DNA of 64,000 bases from Chitinophaga sp. YR573 (GTDB taxonomy: Bacteria > Bacteroidota > Bacteroidia > Chitinophagales > Chitinophagaceae). Position 1 is the first letter of the stretch; each line of letters starts with the position of its first letter. The notes beneath the pieces are model-generated. The model was not told the origin of the DNA. It made no database searches and was given only the letters and a program-made list of their open reading frames with translations. Below are positions 18,427-27,018 of the stretch, in pieces. The stretch is taken from contig NZ_FOJF01000001.1 of assembly GCF_900110995.1 (NCBI RefSeq), positions 2,621,199 through 2,685,198 of the forward strand, given 5' to 3'. Position numbers and translations under genes: made by a program.

Positions 18427-18431
18427 GGGTG

Positions 18432-18461
18432 CAAAGGTAGGATTTTAGCTACAAGCAACAA
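18432..18461 (-). promoter_or_regulatory. Promoter of rlmD (leaderless-type)
   Basis: Minus strand: TTG, 19-nt spacer, TACCTTTG (18432-18439). The box ends 5 nt before the GTG start. Confidence 0.7.
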
Positions 18462-18562
18462 GCTGTAAGCCATATGTAAACCACAGTTTTCCGGGGTATT
18501 GTTTCCCCCTGAGATTTTAAATTTTCCCTTTTCCTTGCTACATTTACACTAACCGATGTCCT

Positions 18563-19972
18563 ATGCAAAGACTAATTATCATTTTAGCCTGCCTTTTATC
18601 CCAGTTTCAGTTACAGGCACAGGGGTACCAGATTACCATCCAGTTAAAGCAGTATAAAGGTGGACAGGTTTACCTGGCCCATTATATGGGGAATAATAAA
18701 TACATGTCGGATTCTGCTTTACTGAATGAGCAGGGTATTGGCGTAATAAAGGGGACCCAGGCATTACCTGGTGGTATCTACATGATCCTCCTCCCTGGTA
18801 AACAGCGTTATTTTGAGTTATTACTGGATAATAAACAACAGCAATTCAGTATTATCGCTGATTCCTCAGACCTTATCACAAAAACAGTCTTTAAGAACTC
18901 TCCAGAAAATGAGCTTTTCCTGGGATATAATAAGTTCCTGACGAATGAGATAGGCCCTATCAATACTCAGTTACAGGCAAAACTGGCTACAGCTCATACA
19001 ACGGCAGACAGTGCTGCTGCGAGATCCCTGGAAACAACTTTGCGCAAGAAGCTACAGGATTACCGCAATGATGTGATTGCCAAACATCCACAGAGCCTGC
19101 TCAGTAGCATGTTTAAAGCATTAAAGGAACCAGAGATCCCAACTAATCCTTCTCCTGAAGATTCTACTTTCGCTTATCGTTATTATAAAGCACATTACTG
19201 GGAGAATGTAGATCTGGGTGATGACAGACTGGTATATACTCCTATACTTGAAAATAAACTGCACAAATATTTTACACAACTTGTACCGCCTCATCCCGAT
19301 TCTGTGAATATAGAGTGTGACCAGCTGATAGCACAAACACGTAAAAACAAAGAGGTGTTTAAGTATGTGGTGTGGTGGCTTACCTACAACTATGAAACAT
19401 CGCAGTACATGGGAATGGATGCTGTGTTTGTACACCTTGTAGAAAAGTATTACGTAGCAGGAGATGCATTCTGGCTGAATGATGAACAACTGAATAAAGT
19501 TATCTCGCGTGCATATTCTATAGCACCTAATCTGATAGGACAACAGGCGCCACCACTGGAAGTAAAAGACTCTGCATTAAAACCGGTATCACTCTATACT
19601 ACCAAAGCAAAATATACTGTTCTTGTTTTCTGGGACCCCACTTGTGGACATTGTAAAATAGAAGTTCCCCGTTTGGATTCTGCATATAAAGCCAGTTGGA
19701 AAAGTAAAGGAGTAGCGATGGTTGGCTTTAAAACAGAAGGTACTAAAGAAGAGTGGCAGAACTTTATTAAACAGTATAAACTCAACGGTTGGATTCACGC
19801 CTGGGACCCCGATGCACAAAGTAACTTCCGCAGATTATATGATGTGTACAGCACTCCCGTAGTATATCTGTTAGATGAAAAAAAGAAGATCGTGGCTAAA
19901 CGACTTGGGGTAGAACAACTCAATGAATTCATCGATAAAATGGAAGCACGTGGAGGAACCGCACACAAGTAA
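18563..19972 (+). CDS. Exported thioredoxin-like (TlpA/ResA type) protein
   Basis: 469 residues with a signal peptide (MQRLIIILACLLSQFQLQAQ). N-terminal DUF4369-like beta domain (about 22-120), a helical middle (DUF5106-like), and a C-terminal thioredoxin fold from about residue 325 with active site WDPTCGHCKIEVP (CGHC) and the cis-Pro segment YSTPVVYLLD. Periplasmic thiol-disulfide oxidoreductase; Bacteroidota have many such proteins for disulfide reduction or cytochrome maturation. Alone in its transcription unit. Confidence 0.88.
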   Translation: MQRLIIILACLLSQFQLQAQGYQITIQLKQYKGGQVYLAHYMGNNKYMSDSALLNEQGIGVIKGTQALPGGIYMILLPGKQRYFELLLDNKQQQFSIIADSSDLITKTVFKNSPENELFLGYNKFLTNEIGPINTQLQAKLATAHTTADSAAARSLETTLRKKLQDYRNDVIAKHPQSLLSSMFKALKEPEIPTNPSPEDSTFAYRYYKAHYWENVDLGDDRLVYTPILENKLHKYFTQLVPPHPDSVNIECDQLIAQTRKNKEVFKYVVWWLTYNYETSQYMGMDAVFVHLVEKYYVAGDAFWLNDEQLNKVISRAYSIAPNLIGQQAPPLEVKDSALKPVSLYTTKAKYTVLVFWDPTCGHCKIEVPRLDSAYKASWKSKGVAMVGFKTEGTKEEWQNFIKQYKLNGWIHAWDPDAQSNFRRLYDVYSTPVVYLLDEKKKIVAKRLGVEQLNEFIDKMEARGGTAHK

Positions 19973-20046
19973 AGCGTGTGTAGCCTACATTAAAGTATGT
20001 TATAACTCATTTATTACCAAAGAGATATAATTGCAGTACTAGCCTT

Positions 20047-20062
20047 TGGCATAGTCTTTGGA
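20047..20062 (+). promoter_or_regulatory. Candidate sigma-54-type -24/-12 element
   Basis: TGGCAT-agtc-TTTGG: the GG at -24 and TTG at -12 have the exact 10-nt internal spacing of TGGCAC-N5-TTGC, but the -12 C is G. It lies 32 nt before the ATG of the first beta-barrel gene. No canonical -33/-7 promoter is seen there. rpoN is encoded in this window. Confidence 0.35.
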
Positions 20063-20093
20063 AAGTTGATGTCGTAATCAAAAATTGTAGGTT

Positions 20094-20792
20094 ATGACTA
20101 AGAAGAAGATTATCCTTTCGTTTGCTGCCCTTGCGATATCATTTGGTGCAATGTCTCAGGCTCGTGTAGGTGTTAAAGGTGGATGGAACCTTTCATCAAT
20201 TTCAGTTAATAGTGATGGCTCCGTTGACAAGGACAAATCATTATCAGGGTTTAACATCGGCGTAATAGCTGATTTCCCTTTAGTACCCAGTATCCTGTCA
20301 TTCCAGCCCGGAGTATTTTATACTACTAAAGGTTCAAAGCTGACATCAGGTGATCCAAACAATTCCGCTTCTGTGTATAGAAAGTACACAACCAGTCCTT
20401 CATACATAGAGATTCCTTTAAACTTCGTTGGTAAAATTCCTATTGGAGAAGATACAAGGTTATTTGCTGGTATCGGCCCCTACTTTGCGTTTGGTGTAGC
20501 CGGTAAGAATAAAGTGATCTCTTCATTAGGCGGTGTAACAACCACTACTGAAACCAATATTAAATGGGATGATGATACCCCGTTTAATTCCGGTGATGCT
20601 AACCAGGGTTATGACAAGTACAAAAGATTTGACTATGGTGGTAACCTGATGGCGGGTGTTGAAACCCACGGTTTAATCCTTTCTGCCCAGTACGGACTTG
20701 GCCTTGCTAAGATCAACTCTGGTTCGGACAATGGTAGTAATGACAAAAACAAAAACCGCACATTCAGTCTTTCTGCAGGTTTTCTGTTTTAG
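20094..20792 (+). CDS. Outer-membrane beta-barrel protein (porin family), copy 1
   Basis: 232 residues: signal peptide (KIILSFAALAISFGAMSQA), then alternating strands starting ARVGVKGGWNLSSI and ending in the aromatic C-terminal beta-signal AGFLF. Motifs shared with the next two genes: FQPGVFYTTKG, YIEIPLNFVGK, FAGIGPYFAFGVAGK, KRFDYGGNLMAGVE. This is the OMP_b-brl_2 type 8-stranded barrel common in Bacteroidota. Cargo unknown; adhesion or structural role possible. Confidence 0.88.
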   Translation: MTKKKIILSFAALAISFGAMSQARVGVKGGWNLSSISVNSDGSVDKDKSLSGFNIGVIADFPLVPSILSFQPGVFYTTKGSKLTSGDPNNSASVYRKYTTSPSYIEIPLNFVGKIPIGEDTRLFAGIGPYFAFGVAGKNKVISSLGGVTTTTETNIKWDDDTPFNSGDANQGYDKYKRFDYGGNLMAGVETHGLILSAQYGLGLAKINSGSDNGSNDKNKNRTFSLSAGFLF

Positions 20793-20858
20793 CAGAGACT
20801 CATCCATTTTGTATATAGACACAGGAAAAGCGTAAACAGGCAACGCCAAATATTTAAC

Positions 20859-20893
20859 AGTATAGCATCCCAACGCCTGTAGGATGCTATACT
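20859..20893 (+). repeat. Perfect 12-bp inverted repeat between porin copies 1 and 2
   Basis: AGTATAGCATCC / GGATGCTATACT with an 11-nt loop, then ATTTTAT and A-rich sequence 20 nt before the next ATG. It could be a weak terminator of copy 1 or a leader/processing structure between the two genes. Confidence 0.6.
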
Positions 20894-20912
20894 ATTTTAT
20901 AAAAAAACTGAT

Positions 20913-21536
20913 ATGAAAAAGATATTATTATTTTCCGCGGCTCTTTTAACAGCTGGTATTACATTCGCACAAACTAAAGTGGGTATTATTGCAGGCCCTA
21001 ACTTTTCCAGCATTACTTCAAAAAATACTATTGCAGGCAGTGGCAAAGAAACCAGTGACATCCTTGTAGGACTAAGAGCTGGTGTTACGGCAGATCTGCA
21101 ACTGGCTGATGAATTCTACATTGGTACCGGATTATTATATGCAGGTAAAGGAGGAAAGAATAAAGATAACAGCGATGTTAAAACAACATTATCTTATCTC
21201 CAGATACCTATCAATTTCCTGTTTAAACCGGAAGTAGGTTCAGGTAAACTTAATCTTGGCGCAGGTCCTTATGTTGCGTATGGTATTGGTGGTAAGAACA
21301 AAGCAACTGTTGGTAATGTTTCTGCCGAATACAAAGCATTTGATGATGAATCAGGTGATCTGAAACTGAAACGTTTTGATGCAGGTGTGGGTGTTGTTGC
21401 CGGTTATGAATTCAATGCAGGTTTATACCTTGGACTAAATGCTGACCTGGGTCTGGTGAATGCTTACGAAAAAACTGATGGCAACAGAAGCTTCAAGAAC
21501 ACTTCATTTGGTGTTTCTGTAGGATATAAGTTCTAA
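20913..21536 (+). CDS. Outer-membrane beta-barrel protein, copy 2
   Basis: 207 residues; signal peptide ILLFSAALLTAGITFAQ, then KVGIIAGPNFSSI, YIGTGLLYAGKGGK, YLQIPINFLFKPE, GAGPYVAYGIGGK, KRFDAGVGVVAGYEF and a C-terminal VGYKF. Same family and same order of conserved strands as its neighbours. Shortest of the three, with smaller extracellular loops. Confidence 0.88.
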   Translation: MKKILLFSAALLTAGITFAQTKVGIIAGPNFSSITSKNTIAGSGKETSDILVGLRAGVTADLQLADEFYIGTGLLYAGKGGKNKDNSDVKTTLSYLQIPINFLFKPEVGSGKLNLGAGPYVAYGIGGKNKATVGNVSAEYKAFDDESGDLKLKRFDAGVGVVAGYEFNAGLYLGLNADLGLVNAYEKTDGNRSFKNTSFGVSVGYKF

Positions 21537-21558
21537 ATAGTAACATAATCTTATTATA

Positions 21559-21597
21559 AAAGGGTGGATGACAATGGTTGTCCATCCTTTTTTTATT
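21559..21597 (+). terminator. Terminator of porin copy 2
   Basis: AAAAGGGTGGATGACAA / TTGTCCATCCTTTTTTT hairpin with a small bulge and a 7-T tail. Confidence 0.75.
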
Positions 21598-21755
21598 ATA
21601 GGTATCTTCTCCTATTTTTCCCCAGAAAATAATTAATAAAACCATTTGTTGTTTTTGTACGTTAATTTGGTGCAGAGTCTGTCGTAGCTTGAGTTATGTT
21701 CGTATTCTAAAAATCGAAATTTCGGGACATTTTACTGTTATCTAACCACTAATGC

Positions 21756-22448
21756 ATGAAAAAAATTCTATTCCTATTCTTATGTACGGTCTTTCTATCT
21801 CCCCAAATCTATGCACAGGTTAGTATAGGTGTACGTGGGGGCTTTAATTTATCTGCCATGAAGTTTGAAACTGCCTCCGGACAAAAAAGTGGAGGAATAG
21901 GGAGTGGCAATCAACTAAAAAATTTACAGGCAGACCTTTTGCTGAACATTCCTCTGCAGGGTGGTTTATACCTGCAGCCTGCATTCCGGTATATTACGAA
22001 AGGCACTTTCTTTGAACCGGGGACATCCCATTCGGATGGGGAAGCCGGGAATAGGATCAAAGTGCGGTATATAGAGATGCCGGTAAATCTGGTGTACAAA
22101 TTCCCCTTTCCGGGATTTAAGCTGTGTGTAGGTGCGGGTCCTTATGTAGCTTATGGATTGGACGGAACTTATCGTACAGATCTGATATCTAACGGAAAAG
22201 TGGTAAGCCATAGCAGTCGTTCCCTGGCATTCGGGGAAGAAGATAATGTGGTGTCTCCAGGTATGTACCTGAACCGTTGGGATGCCGGGTTAAATACAAT
22301 GTTGGGTGTGGAACTTAACAGTATGGTGATGATTGGGGCAAATTACAGTTATGGGATGGTAGACCTGGACAATTCTGCTGCTTACAAGGTAAAGAACAGT
22401 TCTTTGGGGATAAGCATCGGCATATTGCTGAACAGGGAAGATTATTAG
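21756..22448 (+). CDS. Outer-membrane beta-barrel protein, copy 3
   Basis: 230 residues; signal peptide ILFLFLCTVFLSPQIYAQ, then VSIGVRGGFNLSAM, YLQPAFRYITKG, YIEMPVNLVYKFP, GAGPYVAYGLDG, NRWDAGLNTMLGVEL. Unlike copies 1 and 2 it does not end in an aromatic residue after the last strand but has a short NREDY tail. It has its own 219-nt upstream gap, so it is a separate transcription unit. Confidence 0.87.
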   Translation: MKKILFLFLCTVFLSPQIYAQVSIGVRGGFNLSAMKFETASGQKSGGIGSGNQLKNLQADLLLNIPLQGGLYLQPAFRYITKGTFFEPGTSHSDGEAGNRIKVRYIEMPVNLVYKFPFPGFKLCVGAGPYVAYGLDGTYRTDLISNGKVVSHSSRSLAFGEEDNVVSPGMYLNRWDAGLNTMLGVELNSMVMIGANYSYGMVDLDNSAAYKVKNSSLGISIGILLNREDY

Positions 22449-22463
22449 GTTAAAGCAAATATA

Positions 22464-22499
22464 AAAAAGAGGCCATCTTACCCGGGATGGTCTCTTTTT
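22464..22499 (+). terminator. Terminator of porin copy 3
   Basis: 14-bp stem AAAAAGAGGCCATC / GATGGTCTCTTTTT with one G-U pair and a T-tail. Confidence 0.85.
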
Positions 22500-22611
22500 A
22501 TGTCTTATAGGGGTAAGAATAGCTGTTGCCGTCTTATAGATACATAGGACAAAAAACAAAAAGTGTGACAGTTATTCGGACATGCCACTGCGTTTCCACG
22601 TGATGGCATTA

Positions 22612-22660
22612 TTATAAAGAAAAGGGATCATAGCAACGCCATGACCCCTTTTCTTTATAA
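22612..22660. terminator. Bidirectional terminator upstream of the metF stop
   Basis: Perfect 15-bp stem TTATAAAGAAAAGGG / CCCTTTTCTTTATAA with a 4-bp inner stem; it ends metF on the minus strand. Confidence 0.8.
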
Positions 22661-22672
22661 TATACTTTTGCT

Positions 22673-23626
22673 TTATGATATTGCCTGTATGGCTTTCAGT
22701 ATTACGTTTGGTTTACCTAAAGTATAATAGTGCAGTACGGGAACACCAAAGGCTTTCAGTTCTTTTGACTGCTGGATCAGCCATTGAGCACCCAATTCTT
22801 CTACGTCTTTATCTGTTTTACACTTTAAAATCTCGTTAGAGAAATCAGCAGGAATATCTACATGGAAGGTCCTTGGCAGAATATTCAACTGTTTGCGGGA
22901 GGTGATGGGTTTTAATCCCGGAATGATAGGAACAGTAATACCTGCTTCCCGGCATTTGGCCACAAAGTCGAAGAACTTCTGATTATCGAAGAACATCTGT
23001 GTAACGATGTAGTCTGCACCATTTTCCACTTTACGTTTCAGATAGTTCATATCTGTCTGCATATTGGGGGCTTCGAAATGCTTTTCGGGATAACCGGCAA
23101 CACCGATACAGAATTTGGTTTTAACACCACCCTGCAGGTCTTCTTCCAGGTAAATACCATTATTCATATGCACCACCTGCTGCAGCAGTTCATCTGCGTA
23201 GCGGTGTCCATGAGGTTCTGGTTCAAAGGAGGCTTCATTTTTTGGAGCATCGCCACGTAATACCAGTACATTATCTACACCAAGGAAGTTGAGGTCGATG
23301 AGTGCATTTTCTGTTTCTTCCCGGCTAAAACCGCCGCAGATAAGGTGAGGAACAGCATCTACATTGTAGTGGTTCATAACTGCCGCGCAGATAGCGACTG
23401 TACCCGGGCGTTTACGGATCTCTACTTTATCAAAGGAACCGTCGCTTTTTTTCTTGAACATATGCTCACTTCTGTGGTATGTTACATTAATAAAAGCCGG
23501 TTTAAACTCCATTAAAGGGTCCAGATGTTCATATATAGATTCAATACTCTTTCCTTTTAATGGAGGAAGGATTTCAAAAGATATAAGTGTATCTTTTGCC
23601 TGTGCAATATGTTCTGTGACTTTCAT
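22673..23626 (-). CDS. metF: Methylenetetrahydrofolate reductase
   Basis: 317 residues, TIM barrel. ISFEILPP at the N-terminus (catalytic Glu), FINVTYHRS, HLICGGFSREE, LVLRGDAP (FAD/folate contacts), and GADYIVTQMFFDNQKFFDFV are family signatures. Makes 5-methyl-THF for methionine synthase, encoded here as split metH at 44-48 kb. No SAM riboswitch recognised upstream. A TATTTTTG -7 box lies 35 nt upstream. Confidence 0.95.
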   Translation of the reverse strand: MKVTEHIAQAKDTLISFEILPPLKGKSIESIYEHLDPLMEFKPAFINVTYHRSEHMFKKKSDGSFDKVEIRKRPGTVAICAAVMNHYNVDAVPHLICGGFSREETENALIDLNFLGVDNVLVLRGDAPKNEASFEPEPHGHRYADELLQQVVHMNNGIYLEEDLQGGVKTKFCIGVAGYPEKHFEAPNMQTDMNYLKRKVENGADYIVTQMFFDNQKFFDFVAKCREAGITVPIIPGLKPITSRKQLNILPRTFHVDIPADFSNEILKCKTDKDVEELGAQWLIQQSKELKAFGVPVLHYYTLGKPNVILKAIQAIS

Positions 23627-23660
23627 AGTAAAATAAAAGTGAGCTTAAGTTTGTGCGGAG

Positions 23661-23668
23661 CAAAAATA
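23661..23668 (-). promoter_or_regulatory. -7 box of metF
   Basis: TATTTTTG on the minus strand, 34 nt before the ATG; no TTG at canonical spacing. Confidence 0.45.
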
Positions 23669-23794
23669 GTATATCTCTTAGTATTATCATCTATTTATTA
23701 GTTAATAGTCCGTATAATTGTATCCCACATCGCTCTTTTGCAGAAAAAAACGATAGCTGGGTGGTTGAAACCAGCAGTTATGGACACTTATCTG

Positions 23795-23823
23795 TTGAAA
23801 GCTAAATGAATTGTTTATTTTTG
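23795..23823 (+). promoter_or_regulatory. Promoter of lptB
   Basis: TTG (23795-23797), 18-nt spacer, TATTTTTG (23816-23823). It overlaps the longer in-frame ORF, which fixes the lptB start at 23838. Confidence 0.75.
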
Positions 23824-23837
23824 CTAAGTTTAGACAT

Positions 23838-24602
23838 ATGGCATTAAAAATACATACAGAAGAGCTGGTTAAACGTTACGGTAGCAGAACCGTAGTGAAC
23901 CACGTATCTGTAGAAGTTACTCAGGGAGAGATTGTAGGGTTGCTTGGACCTAATGGAGCAGGAAAGACAACTACCTTTTATATGGTGGTGGGGTTAATTA
24001 AGCCGGATGAGGGACAGGTGTTCCTCAATGAGGTGAATATTACCAAGCTGCCAATGTACAAGAGAGCCAAGATGGGCATCGGTTATTTACCACAGGAAGC
24101 ATCGGTATTCCGTAAGCTGAGTGTGGAGGATAATATTTCTGCGGTGCTTGAAATGACAGACCTTAAAAAGGCAGAGCAGAAGGAAAAGCTGGAAAGCCTG
24201 CTGGAAGAGTTCCATCTGACTCATGTGCGTAAAAGTCCGGGAGATGTACTGAGCGGGGGAGAACGCCGCCGTACGGAAATAGCCCGTGCCCTTGCCGTAG
24301 ACCCAAAATTTATCCTGTTGGACGAGCCTTTTGCAGGTATTGACCCAATTGCGGTAGAGGATATACAGTCAATCGTTGCGCGACTTAAATATAAGAACAT
24401 TGGTATCCTGATTACGGACCACAACGTACAGGAGACATTATCCATCACGGACAGAGCATACCTGCTTTTTGAGGGTAAAATCCTTAAGGCCGGAACCGCA
24501 GAAGAGTTAGCCGAGGATGAACAGGTAAGAAAAGTGTATCTTGGCCAGAATTTCATTTTACGCCGTAAAAATTACCTGGACGAAGCAGCAAAGCAACTAT
24601 AA
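23838..24602 (+). CDS. lptB: LPS export ABC transporter ATP-binding protein
   Basis: 254 residues from the ATG at 23838. Walker [11 protein letters not shown]-loop [10 protein letters not shown], signature [15 protein letters not shown], Walker [15 protein letters not shown]-loop [11 protein letters not shown]. The VFRKLSV and DPIAVEDIQ wording is typical of LptB, which powers LptFG extraction of lipopolysaccharide from the inner membrane. A TTG-initiated extension to 23811 is rejected because the promoter -7 box lies inside it. Followed 27 nt later by the GH3 gene. Confidence 0.93.
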   Translation: MALKIHTEELVKRYGSRTVVNHVSVEVTQGEIVGLLGPNGAGKTTTFYMVVGLIKPDEGQVFLNEVNITKLPMYKRAKMGIGYLPQEASVFRKLSVEDNISAVLEMTDLKKAEQKEKLESLLEEFHLTHVRKSPGDVLSGGERRRTEIARALAVDPKFILLDEPFAGIDPIAVEDIQSIVARLKYKNIGILITDHNVQETLSITDRAYLLFEGKILKAGTAEELAEDEQVRKVYLGQNFILRRKNYLDEAAKQL

Positions 24603-24629
24603 ACTAACTACTACGTTCCTAATCCTATT

Positions 24630-26162
24630 ATGAGAATATTAAGTCCTGCAATATCACAACTGGCGCGTTTGCGCATGGGACGCATAGAGTATTTTATGCA
24701 GTATCCCCTGCAGGTGCAGCAGCAGGTATTCCAAAACCTTATCAGCGCAGCTCAGTATACCGAGTTTGGTAAGCAGTATAACTTTTCACAGATCTATAAG
24801 ATAGAGGAGTTCAAGCAGCGGGTACCGATACATAATTATGATACACTTAAGCCTTACATCCAGCGTTCGATGGAAGGGCAGCAGAATATTTTGTGGAATA
24901 CGCCCATCAAATGGTTTGCAAAATCAAGCGGTACTACTGCTGATAAGAGCAAATTCATCCCGGTATCTGTAGAGAGCCTGGATGATTGTCATTACCGTTC
25001 TGGTCGTGATGTACTTTCCCTGTATTATAATAACTTCCCTGAATCCCGGTTACTGACCGGAAAGTCGTTGGTAATAGGTGGCAGCCATCAGGTAAATAAA
25101 CTGGCACCGGAAAGTGATTCCTACTTTGGAGATCTTAGTGCCGTGATGTTACAGAACATGCCTTTTTATGGTAACATGATACGTACGCCTGATCTTTCTA
25201 TCGCCCTTATGGACGAATGGGAAGAGAAGATCGAACGTATGGCGAATGCCGTAATACATGAGAATGTAACTTCTATTGCCGGTGTGCCTACCTGGACGCT
25301 GGTATTGATCAAACGTATCTTCGAAATTACCGGAAAGGACAATCTTGCTGATGTATGGCCTAACCTGGAACTATACATGCATGGTGGTGTGAGCTTCACG
25401 CCTTACCGCGAAAGATTTAAGCAATTGATCGACAAGCCGGACATGTTCTACCAGGAAACCTATAACGCTTCTGAAGGCTTCTTTGCTGCTCAGGATGTAA
25501 TAGGAGAAGAAGGATTATTGTTATTCCTGAATCATGGCATTTTCTACGAGTTTATGCCGATGGAAGAATATGGTAAAGAGAATCCGCAGACATTGCAACT
25601 GCAGGATGTGGAGATGGGCAAGAACTATGCACTTATCATTAGTACTAATGGTGGATTGTGGCGTTATCTGGTAGGTGATACCATACAGTTTGTATCACTG
25701 GCGCCTTACCGTGTAAGAGTGAGTGGACGGACCAAATCGTTTATCAATGCTTTCGGCGAAGAGCTGATCGTGGAGAATTCTGATATGGCGATTGCAAAAG
25801 CATGTGAGCAGACAGGTGCTGTGGTAAATGATTACACAGCTGCTCCGATTTATTTCAGTGAGGATAAATGTGGTGGACATGAGTGGTTACTGGACTTTGA
25901 TGTGATGCCGGACAATGTGGAACATTTTATCGATGTGCTGGACAGTACACTTAAATCTATCAACTCCGACTACGAAGCCAAACGTTATAAGGATATGGCG
26001 CTGCGTCGTCCTCTTATACATGTATTGCCTAAAGGAACTTTTACAGAATGGTTAAAAAGTAAAGGCAAACTGGGAGGACAACATAAAGTTCCCCGTTTGA
26101 ATAACGAAAGGCAGTATGTAGAGGATATTCTGAAATTTGCCGGTATTACCGGTGTAAACTGA
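24630..26162 (+). CDS. GH3 family acyl-adenylating enzyme
   Basis: 510 residues of the GH3 branch of ANL enzymes (plant GH3 proteins conjugate amino acids to acyl substrates). Seen: ATP-loop AKSSGTTADKSKF (97-109), YNASEGFFAAQD, and the GLWRYLVGDTIQFV / VSGRTKSFINAFGEELIVEN hinge region. Bacterial substrates are largely unknown. Sits between lptB and fabG on the same strand with short gaps, so an envelope or lipid-related role is possible but only contextual. Confidence 0.88.
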   Translation: MRILSPAISQLARLRMGRIEYFMQYPLQVQQQVFQNLISAAQYTEFGKQYNFSQIYKIEEFKQRVPIHNYDTLKPYIQRSMEGQQNILWNTPIKWFAKSSGTTADKSKFIPVSVESLDDCHYRSGRDVLSLYYNNFPESRLLTGKSLVIGGSHQVNKLAPESDSYFGDLSAVMLQNMPFYGNMIRTPDLSIALMDEWEEKIERMANAVIHENVTSIAGVPTWTLVLIKRIFEITGKDNLADVWPNLELYMHGGVSFTPYRERFKQLIDKPDMFYQETYNASEGFFAAQDVIGEEGLLLFLNHGIFYEFMPMEEYGKENPQTLQLQDVEMGKNYALIISTNGGLWRYLVGDTIQFVSLAPYRVRVSGRTKSFINAFGEELIVENSDMAIAKACEQTGAVVNDYTAAPIYFSEDKCGGHEWLLDFDVMPDNVEHFIDVLDSTLKSINSDYEAKRYKDMALRRPLIHVLPKGTFTEWLKSKGKLGGQHKVPRLNNERQYVEDILKFAGITGVN

Positions 26163-26190
26163 TTTGCAAACAAACAACTATCACGCTTAT

Positions 26191-26940
26191 ATGAAATTAC
26201 TGGAGAACAAAGTAGCTATTGTAACAGGGGCCAGCCGGGGTATAGGTGAAGCTATTGCAGAGAAATTTGCAGAACATGGCGCACATGTAGTGTTTACCTA
26301 TCTCAGTTCAGATGAAAAAGCCAAAGCGCTGGAGCAGAAGCTGCAGGCTAAAGGAGTAAAGGCAAAAGCAGTTAAATCCAATGCCGGGATTTATGCGGAT
26401 TGTGAAGCGTTAGTGAATGATGTGGTAAAGGAATTTGGTGCGGTTGATATCTGTGTAAACAATGCAGGGATCTCTAAAGATAATCTGCTGTTGCGTATGA
26501 GCGAAGAGCAATGGGATGACGTGATGGACATCAATCTGAAGAGCGTATTTAATATGACCAAACATGTTATACGTCCTATGATGAAGGCAAAGAGTGGTGC
26601 TATCATTAACATGAGTTCAATTATAGGTATCACCGGTAATGCAGGACAAAGCAGTTATGCTGCTTCTAAAGCAGGTATTATCGGATTTACCAAGTCTATA
26701 GCGAAAGAATTGGGTAGCCGTAATATCCGTTGTAATGCGGTGGCACCTGGTTTCGTAGAAACTGATATGACGAGTTACCTGAAAGATGGTGAAGGTGCAA
26801 AAGCTTATATAGAGAAGATTCCTTTGGGTCGTTTTGGTACTGCTGAGGATATCGCAAATGTATGTCTGTTCCTGGCATCTAACATGGGCAGTTATTTAAC
26901 TGGTCAGGTGATCAGTGCCTGTGGCGGATTGAATATCTAA
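26191..26940 (+). CDS. fabG: 3-oxoacyl-ACP reductase
   Basis: 249 residues from the ATG at 26191, the usual FabG length. Rossmann VTGASRGIGEAIAEKF, NNAGISKDNLL, catalytic Ser in NMSSIIGITGNAGQ, YAASKAG (Tyr/Lys), and the FabG-typical RCNAVAPGFVETDMT. NADPH-dependent reduction of 3-oxoacyl-ACP in fatty acid elongation. A TTG at 26164 would add nine residues that do not belong to the family. Follows the GH3 gene by 28 nt; ends at a very strong terminator. Confidence 0.93.
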   Translation: MKLLENKVAIVTGASRGIGEAIAEKFAEHGAHVVFTYLSSDEKAKALEQKLQAKGVKAKAVKSNAGIYADCEALVNDVVKEFGAVDICVNNAGISKDNLLLRMSEEQWDDVMDINLKSVFNMTKHVIRPMMKAKSGAIINMSSIIGITGNAGQSSYAASKAGIIGFTKSIAKELGSRNIRCNAVAPGFVETDMTSYLKDGEGAKAYIEKIPLGRFGTAEDIANVCLFLASNMGSYLTGQVISACGGLNI

Positions 26941-26953
26941 TCTAAGAATTTTG

Positions 26954-27007
26954 TATAAAAAGGAAAGAGGGTGTATCACTTTTGATACACCCTCTTTCCT
27001 TTTTATA
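26954..27007. terminator. Long bidirectional terminator
   Basis: Perfect 25-bp inverted repeat (arms 26954-26978 and 26983-27007) with a 4-nt loop between convergent fabG and the SMP-30 gene. Confidence 0.9.
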
Positions 27008-27018
27008 CATCTGATAGT

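Noticed and set aside
23811..23837. TTG-initiated N-terminal extension of lptB
   Set aside because: The -7 box of the lptB promoter lies inside it.
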